Positions 58,601 through 64,000 of a stretch of DNA of 64,000 nucleotides are shown here, piece after piece. The notes beneath the pieces are model-generated. The model saw only the letters and a list, made by a program, of their open reading frames with translations. It was not told where the DNA came from and searched no databases. Origin of the DNA: Diphasiastrum complanatum (Eukaryota > Streptophyta > Lycopodiopsida > Lycopodiales > Lycopodiaceae); NCBI GenBank assembly GCA_029204225.1, contig CM055102.1, positions 35,456,585-35,520,584 on the forward strand, in the 5' to 3' direction. Position numbers and translations under genes: made by a program. Position 1 is the first letter of the stretch. The number at the start of each line of letters is the position of its first letter.

Positions 58601-61349
58601 ACCTGTCCAATCTTTCCAAGTATAGTTTCAAAGACTCACAAAATCAAATGTTTTTGAATTGGTTGGAGTTAACTCAAAAAATTTGATTTGATTAAAATCC
58701 ATTCAAGATTCGAATTGAAAAAACTTGTTTTGTTTTTCCTCAAAAATCTGGTCTGTATTATAAAAGCTTTCAAAATTTTATTGGAAAGACTCAAAAGACT
58801 TTCAAGTGATTTGTCTTCACTTCATCTGAAATTGCAAGAGATTCAAAGCAAGTCAATTGAATCAAGATTCAAATCGATTTGTAACTACGTTTCCAAGATT
58901 CTATTGGGATAATGGAGTATTTATTCTTGTCCAAGGCCTAAAGCCATGGATGATGTGTTTCGATATCAGGTTCTTGAAAAATGCTAGTGTCCCATACAAC
59001 TAGCGCCTATCCCTTGTCCAAATTTAGCTCAACCATGTGTGCATGTATTATTGAACCTCTTCCCATACCACCAATGTTTGATAAAAGTTAAGGATCTGCT
59101 TTTTATGCTCTTTTGGAGGATAAAATTTGCTGTCTTTACTTTGAGGTTGCCTTAATCAAAGTGTACTTGTGTTTCTCATCATATCACCCTTCAAGCTAAC
59201 ACAATGTGGAGGTGGCATAGTATCCATTTACCAACGATGCAAGCTTGCCTTATCACTGAATTCAACCTTTGACAAAATGGCAAATTTTTTGCTTGTGTCT
59301 CACCCTCAAAACTAACTGGCAAATTGTGATACTAGGTAAGCCCTGCGATGATCAATCTTCAGGCCTAATAGGTCACTGATCAAACCTAGTGATGATCAGT
59401 TAGACAGCTTTGTTTTTTATCACAATCACAACACTAGGCGATAGGTTAAAAACCATTGTTGATTAAAAAAGCCTAGTGAGTGGTGTTCTGTAAGTGGTGC
59501 CCCCCCCCAGCATTCTGACCTTTTTAGCATTGACTCCCGAGGTGCTAGCTTGCTGTGCCAGTACCTCAGACTTGGCGTAGCCAACTCATTATATACAAAG
59601 TGTTCCATGGAACATTTACATTTCGGAACCGACCAACATTCTGATCCAGTAGTGACATAACTGGTCGTACCATGCTCACATGCACTACACGTGTAACTTT
59701 ACTATAACTGGTCGAAAGTTCTGTCCTTTGAGGGCCCTGAAATCACCTTGGACCCACCACTTACTGTCCTTGATCATGGGACTTTGTACCTTGTTGGTCC
59801 TAACGAGAGAATTCTTAATTTCCATGGGAAAAGGTTTCCCTCAGGCCCATCTTTCCTCTCAAGCCCTCAATTGTGTTGGGTTGATCCTGTAATTGTCCAA
59901 TTATTTCACAGGAAGATGAGGATACAGTTAGAGGGGCTGATGTTGGGGTTAAATGGTTTGTAGTTGATCTTATATCATTCATCAATAACCACTTGCCAAA
60001 ACGAGTCTCGTGAAATTATCAAGACTTTGTGATATGCTTTTAGCATACTTTCTCGCTTGCAATTCAGCATACATCCCAAATTTCAAAGCTTTTGGAGTTG
60101 TAAACATTTTCAAAAAGCATATATTATTGCACTTATACAAGCCTGTTTTTTCTCTTGGCACTCAAATGAGTTAAAATTCTCATTACAGATATGTATAGAC
60201 AGAAAACAACTCAGTAAGCACTCTCCAAGCTCAAACTCCACATAGCTACGATGAATTTTGTCAGGCTATCAAACAGTGAATTTGCAAGCTGTTTGCAGCT
60301 ATTAAGTCAGCCTAACCTGCTAGATCAATCTTTTGAAACCAAAACCTGCTGCATATTACAGGACAATGCTTTGCATTTTCTGTTCCTAATTTTTTACAGG
60401 TGGGGAAGATGCCCTTGCTGCAACAGTTACTGAAAGCCAAGAAGGAAAGATTTCAAAGACTTGCATCACAAGAACATAATTCTTTGCCTCCTGTGTTATA
60501 TGCAATGTGGATCGGGTTTTGTTGTGTGAGAATCTCAACAAAAGCAACAATTATATAAGTAAACAAAACATGCTCTTTTTTAATTGTAGTAAACAGATAG
60601 CTTGTTATCTACCCAATAACTCTTCTTGGGTCAGTTTATCATGTATACAAGAGCCAGCAATGTTCTGGAACTCAATTGGGTCCCGAGCGATGATATCTCA
60701 TTATCCATTCAGCTGCAAATTATGGAAGTTCTCAGATAACAATTCATGGTTATCGGGGAGCTTGGACTGTCATTGTATAATGTGGTATGGGCCGCAGTGT
60801 CTCACGTGCCTGCCTGGTCAAACGTCGAAGTGACAAGTTATGAGTTATTGGTTTTTTTAGCTAAACCTCAAGCTTGAGATTAGGCCTATAGCTTGGTATC
60901 TTGTGATACCTCGAGGCTTGGTGGTCGTTAGAGTTGTGAGGGTTTGCAAGGATGTCCTTGATTGATAAGCTTTTTGTATTAAAATGGATTTTGGAAGGTT
61001 TTTTTTAGTTGGAGGTGGCATTCTTGCAGAGCTGCCTTGAGCGGTCTCTGGACATGTTCTAGTTTTGACAATGTTAAAATGGAAAATTATAGGGAATGTA
61101 CCTCAAGCTTTTTGCAGAAACTATATTATTGTCATTGGGTTTCAGCATTTTCATCAGATGTGCTAAAAGAAATATCTTTTTTGACGATTTGTAAAGTGTC
61201 AAAAAGAAGCTGAAGAGAAGTTGGCCACCGAGCAAGAAGAACAACTATCAGTCTACTACAAAGCTTTGAAGCGAGTGTACAATGCATATGACAGTGGCGC
61301 TCTACAGAAGATGAGAGACAGCTACTCACGAGCCAAGCAAGTCAGTTGA
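52634..61349 (+). CDS. AIPP1: AIPP1/EDM3-like RRM protein, 3 exons, about 241 aa
   Basis: The exons are 52634-53113, 60400-60492 and 61197-61349, all phase 0. The start ATGGCAGACACAGCC opens 160 codons. Residues of about 28-112 form an RRM-like fold (CSVFLYDLAPTVSKAVVLTA, VDVEIIKNYLDPKQAP, ALVEMETPAQARSVLYQM, FMMGGMPRPVKA). The MxGMPRPV block is a hallmark I recall from Arabidopsis AIPP1 (EDM3). The C-terminal exons are Lys/Glu/Gln-rich and helical (LLQQLLKAKKERFQRLASQE, EEKLATEQEEQLSVYYKALK). In Arabidopsis AIPP1 bridges ASI1 and EDM2 in the nucleus and supports full-length transcription of genes with heterochromatic introns. Exons 1 and 3 are firm. The exon 2 donor (CCT|GTGTTA) is the least certain. 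Intron 1 is about 7.3 kb and full of repeats. Confidence 0.75.
53360..53541. mobile_element. Fold-back element in intron 1
   Basis: GATCATGTGTTTTGTTGGCACATTGTGGCAATAATGG pairs as an inverted repeat (about 37 bp, few mismatches) with CCATTATTTCCCACAATGTGCCAATAAAACACATTATC at 53504-53541. A further direct copy of the right arm lies at about 53432-53472. The start sits 250 bp inside intron 1. (Arms are quoted in parts: GATCATGTGTTTTGTTGG and CCAATAAAACACATTATC.). Confidence 0.7.
55118..55690 (+). pseudogene. Protein-like relics of unknown family in intron 1
   Basis: Two frames (55118-55420 and 55454-55672) look protein-like (RFTSIVDVEDVCSWLHFLLD; YARRYIDNLFVPDLQGVGSF). They are not AIPP1 exons by content. 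I do not recognise them and they could be transposon debris. Confidence 0.25.
55985..56810 (+). pseudogene. hAT transposase relic (BED zinc finger and DUF659 part)
   Basis: WRCYHCG at about 55998-56018, then after a frameshift FEFTRSLTRVRADLL and SAIPNAEIDRLRE, which together look like a BED finger. Further on, TRLVAQFLYEASIPFAIANT, SWRPPMREAIRTRLLRRQEE and LSPIRTAW (56610-56808) match the start of the DUF659 region of plant hAT transposases. The catalytic domain and hAT C-terminal dimerisation domain are missing, so it is inactive. It sits inside intron 1 of the AIPP1-like gene in the sense orientation. Confidence 0.7.
57571..58045 (+). repeat. Three tandem copies of a 160-bp repeat in intron 1
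   Basis: Units start near 57571, 57731 and 57891. Shared landmarks are TTCATAACTTGA(A/C)GTA, GGCATTCTTGTAGGCA and CTCAATCTGATACCTACAG, with about 25-30% divergence by eye. Confidence 0.75.
58046..60399. other. Remainder of intron 1, no recognisable gene
   Basis: AT-rich text with short ORFs only. It holds a run of nine C at 59503-59511 and CTACACGTGTAAC at 59685. The intron ends with TTTTTTACAG at 60399. Confidence 0.4.
60400..60492 (+). CDS. AIPP1: AIPP1-like gene, exon 2
   Basis: The acceptor TTTTTACAG is followed by GTGGGGAAGATGCCC. The 31 codons encode a basic helical stretch. The frame stays open to about 60558, so the donor could also be further downstream. Confidence 0.6.
61197..61349 (+). 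CDS. AIPP1: AIPP1-like gene, last exon
   Basis: The acceptor TTTGTAAAG is followed by TGTCAAAAAGAAGCTGAAG. The exon encodes a Glu/Gln-rich helix and ends DSYSRAKQVS, TGA. Phase 0 entry is needed because the other frames stop at once. Confidence 0.7.
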   Translation, partial: CQKEAEEKLATEQEEQLSVYYKALKRVYNAYDSGALQKMRDSYSRAKQVS

Positions 61350-61652
61350 CAGCAGCTTAAGGTTTGTAGGCCAAACCGTGTACACATCTTCCATGATTTG
61401 AGAATGTAAATGTTAGAGCAATTATACTCAAGGGAATCTTAGAATCACCACAAGGGTACTTGCTTGGGCAAAAGCAATGAGGACGACTGCAAAATCTTGA
61501 CTTCAGGACATGTGATTTTATTTGGATACTCTTGGTAGAAAATCAAAATGCTTTTTAGAACTTACATGTTTTCTCAATAACATGGCTGCCAGGTTTCACG
61601 GATATATTTTGTCAATTGATTTTATAATATGTTAAGAATGAGGCCATAAGCT

Positions 61653-61668
61653 TCTCTCTCTCTCTCTC
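61653..61668. repeat. (CT)8 microsatellite
   Basis: A 16-bp CT run about 300 bp downstream of the last AIPP1-like exon. The surrounding 61350-62160 shows no gene that I can support. Confidence 0.85.
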
Positions 61669-62164
61669 TTAACTAACTTCATCGCTGATCAGATTATCCC
61701 CAGTACGTTAAGTAAGAACAATTTTGCATTTTAAACTTCTAGATACAGTAATTAGTACCATCAAGCTAGATGATGTTGCCCAGAATGTAATCCATTGGAG
61801 TTTATGTTATTTTTTTGGGAGATGGATTGAAACACCTCACATTTACAACTGGTTTGACCAACATGCCACTGTCTTGTCCTTCGCAGATTCTAGCTTGATC
61901 TGCTTCATTACTTTCTCAGTTCATGAGGTTGATGATTTGATCTGCTTCAAAAGCCTAGTTTTTGGAGGTAATTACTTCGTATGCCGTTGTTGTTTGAAGC
62001 GATCGGGATTCAAATGTTTTGCCTTGTGTACCACCTTTGCCCAATCTCTCTTTGAAACCCACCCCGATCTTTTTTTGTCATATTTCACATATCTTCATAA
62101 CGATGCTTATGACGAACATGTGTACACATACTCGTCAATGCCCATCCCTCACCGAATCTATGAT

Positions 62165-62600
62165 TGAGAAAACTCACTATTCAAATTCTCTCAAGTATCT
62201 TTTCTTTGTCTCATGGTCTTGTTGCTCCCAAGGAGCAAATAAGTTATGGCCAAAAATTTTGAGAGCAAGGTCGTGCATCCTATTGATGACGACGTTGCCC
62301 TTCGTATCTTTGATGATGGAGCCATCATCATCTAGATTATAAAAGATATTGCACGAATCCTCTTTTCTCGTTAGTCACAATGTACCATGTTCAGTGGGTT
62401 CTTTTATATTGTCATGATGCCCATAGACATCATTTATCAAGTTGTTCATAATTTCAACTTCATCTTGCATAGAACAATCATGTTCATCACGTGAACTTGA
62501 TTTTGAGGAAGAAGACGATTTAGGTCGAGACCGATTTGTCTTGCGACGTTGTTGTTCATCTATTCTCATCATAATGTCTATGATCATCGTCACTAGAACT
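62165..62600 (-). pseudogene. Protein-like relic, possibly transposon-derived
   Basis: The minus strand reads a Ser/Arg-rich part (RSRPKSSSSSKSSSRDEHD) and after a stop or shift near 62370 a well-formed stretch NLDDDGSIIKDTKGNVVINR, MHDLALKIFGHNLFAPWEQQ. A possible donor (ATA|GTGAGT) lies at its end near 62167. The family is not recognised; the style resembles plant En/Spm-type ORFs. Confidence 0.3.
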
Positions 62601-62762
62601 AGATGACGATTCGTAGTCCTTCAAACATGGGGAAAAAAAATAAGACATCAAACGTGAACAACAATATATACAAATTGGAACTTAAATCAAGATACGAAAA
62701 TTGAACATTCTATTCAAAAAACACAAATACAACTATTAAGACTATTCACGTTTTTAAATAAG

Positions 62763-62808
62763 AGATATCGCGTTTTTAAATAAGAGATATTATCTTATAA
62801 CTCAACTA
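62763..62808. repeat. Tandem duplication of a 23-bp AT-rich unit
   Basis: CGTTTTTAAATAAGAGATAT occurs twice in a row, 23 bp apart. Confidence 0.7.
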
Positions 62809-62948
62809 TTAAATATCAAGAATGTATAACTAATAAGGTTCAAACTATTGTATATAGTTTTAATATAGTTAAATATTTTGTGTTAAACCTAAACACTGAG
62901 CATCATCCAAACTGACACTTAAATATGACATCAAAATCAAACATCATA

Positions 62949-63172
62949 TTCAAATTGAAACTTAAACAAGGCATGAAAATTGAACATTATTTCTAAAACC
63001 TAAACATCAAACATCATATCCAATTTGAAACTTAAATAAGACATTAAAATCAAACATTGTATTCAAATTGAAACTTAAACAAAGCATGAAAATTGAACAT
63101 TATTTTTAAAACCTAAACATCAACCATCATATCCAATTTGAAATTTAAATAAGATATCTTTATCGAACATCA
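62949..63172. repeat. 112-bp tandem repeat, two good copies
   Basis: ATTCAAATTGAAACTTAAAC starts at 62949 and again at 63061. Each unit is itself two related halves of about 56 bp. More diverged halves precede it from about 62670. Confidence 0.85.
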
Positions 63173-63930
63173 TATCCAAATTAAAACAAGATATGATGTT
63201 CGATTTAATAGGTCTGATTGCACAAACCATTACATATGTAGCTTTCACATATCTAAGAAAATGATCTTCTTTTCTATTGGTGCGCTCTTCAAAGTCACAA
63301 TTAGTTAATGAAGGGTGACAAATAGAACTATTTATATATGCAACAATGTTTTCATGTATTTCTGGATGTCCATCGATGTACATACGATGTGCTTTTGAAA
63401 CATATTTTTCTTGCATGCGCTTCTCTTTCATAGGACAAGCATTGGAATATAAAAATATTTGTACTCTCCATTGGTGGCGATATAGAGCATGCCAATCACC
63501 CCAATTTTTTGAGGTCTTGCATATGGCATTAATGTGACAACACTATTCAAAGGGATATCAATGCTAATAAAGGAAAATAAACTTAATTCGGCATTAGAAA
63601 ATCCCTCACTGGGCTTAATTTTGTACATATGACCACAATATGAAAATGATGTCCCACATAATGGTAGTGGTACTGTATCAGGCCAACATGAATATTTTTT
63701 CTATCAAACGGCCTAACTAATGCATGTAGATGAGGAGGAAGGGGAGACTCGGTCAACGAATTTAAAACATTTTTGGACAAGTCGATAGTACGTAAAAAAC
63801 TTTGTTCATTTTCAAATCTTGTCAAAGTGCGTCCAAGTCGTGTTTTTTATTTTAATGAAGTAGCTAAGATAGAAGGATCTATATGATTTACGTCGAGTGT
63901 AAATGATGCACAACATCTATATGTGGTGAC
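63173..63930 (-). pseudogene. SET-like domain protein relic
   Basis: On the minus strand TRFENEQSFLRTIDLSKNVL, then in the next frame FSYCGHMYKIKPSEGFSNAE and PYARPQKIGVIGMLYIATNG, then YIDGHPEIHENIVAYINSSI, CHPSLTNCDFEE and VKATYVMVCAIRPIKS. The D-G-x-P...N-x-A-x-Y-I-N-S-S...N-C-x-F-E...A-I-R-x-I-K pattern resembles the second half of SET domains in plant proteins. The match is by eye. At least two frameshifts (near 63660 and 63430) and stops show decay. The gene may extend beyond the window edge. Confidence 0.4.
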
Positions 63931-64000
63931 GTCATGAGATGGATAGAGCTTTTGATAGGATTTTCGCAAGGTGTTGTGGATGATGGGACAAGGGAGATAG

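Noticed and set aside
61724-62167. 147-codon plus-strand ORF
   Set aside because: It lies antisense to more protein-like minus-strand text, has no recognisable motif and biased Phe/Cys content.
62949-63172. Tandem repeat considered as a centromeric satellite
   Set aside because: Only two good copies are present, too few to support that.

Overview
This window reads as nuclear DNA from a land plant with a large, repeat-rich genome. The evidence is spliced genes with GT-AG introns (one intron is 7.3 kb), nested LTR retrotransposons, Helitron, hAT and CACTA-like remnants, and very long dinucleotide runs. The sequence does not settle which lineage; a fern or gymnosperm would fit, but that is an inference. 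There are no operons, Shine-Dalgarno-driven genes, CRISPR arrays, rRNA genes or convincing tRNA genes.

Two host genes look intact. (1) A five-exon minus-strand gene (15455-18407) encodes a LysM-domain, GPI-anchored receptor-like protein of the LYM/CEBiP class, with signal peptide, three LysM modules, CxC motifs, an extra Cys-rich domain and a GPI tail; one exon is only 32 nt. (2) A three-exon plus-strand gene (52634-61349) encodes an RRM protein that I recognise as AIPP1/EDM3-like. Its first intron is about 7.3 kb and holds a hAT relic, a fold-back element and a 160-bp tandem repeat. In Arabidopsis this family works in the ASI1-AIPP1-EDM2 complex, which handles transcripts with heterochromatic, transposon-bearing introns, so the gene's own structure is notable.

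The rest is mostly mobile DNA. 1-2681: 3' half of a Ty1/copia element with its LTR. 3110-4442: spliced but broken gene of unknown family on the minus strand. 9848-10330: fragments of a Ty3/gypsy-type element. 10930-12160 and 22305-22900: two decayed copies of an unrecognised gag-like protein. 13100-13927 and 22947-24311: related long LTRs, each carrying a compound microsatellite at the same place. 26729-27722 and 50043-50408: two copies of one spliced transposon-type gene, the first followed by a CGTCGG/GACGTC palindrome array typical of CACTA ends. 28850-29482: copia gag relic. 29925-30695: an intact coiled-coil ORF of unknown family. 30715-38545: a Helitron split by a complete copia element (31781-37695). 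41575-48840: a copia element split by a complete but internally deleted Ty3/gypsy element (42862-47392, target-site duplication TGAGC). 62165-63930: relics including a SET-like domain and a 112-bp tandem repeat.

The most unusual structural signal is that two unrelated full-length LTR elements (31781-37695 copia and 42862-47392 gypsy) each carry an internal pol segment in inverted orientation, with a 6-7 bp inverted microhomology at the two breakpoints. A third element (47398-48840) has pol domains in the wrong order. This suggests recurrent strand-switching or microhomology-mediated rearrangement inside LTR elements at this locus.
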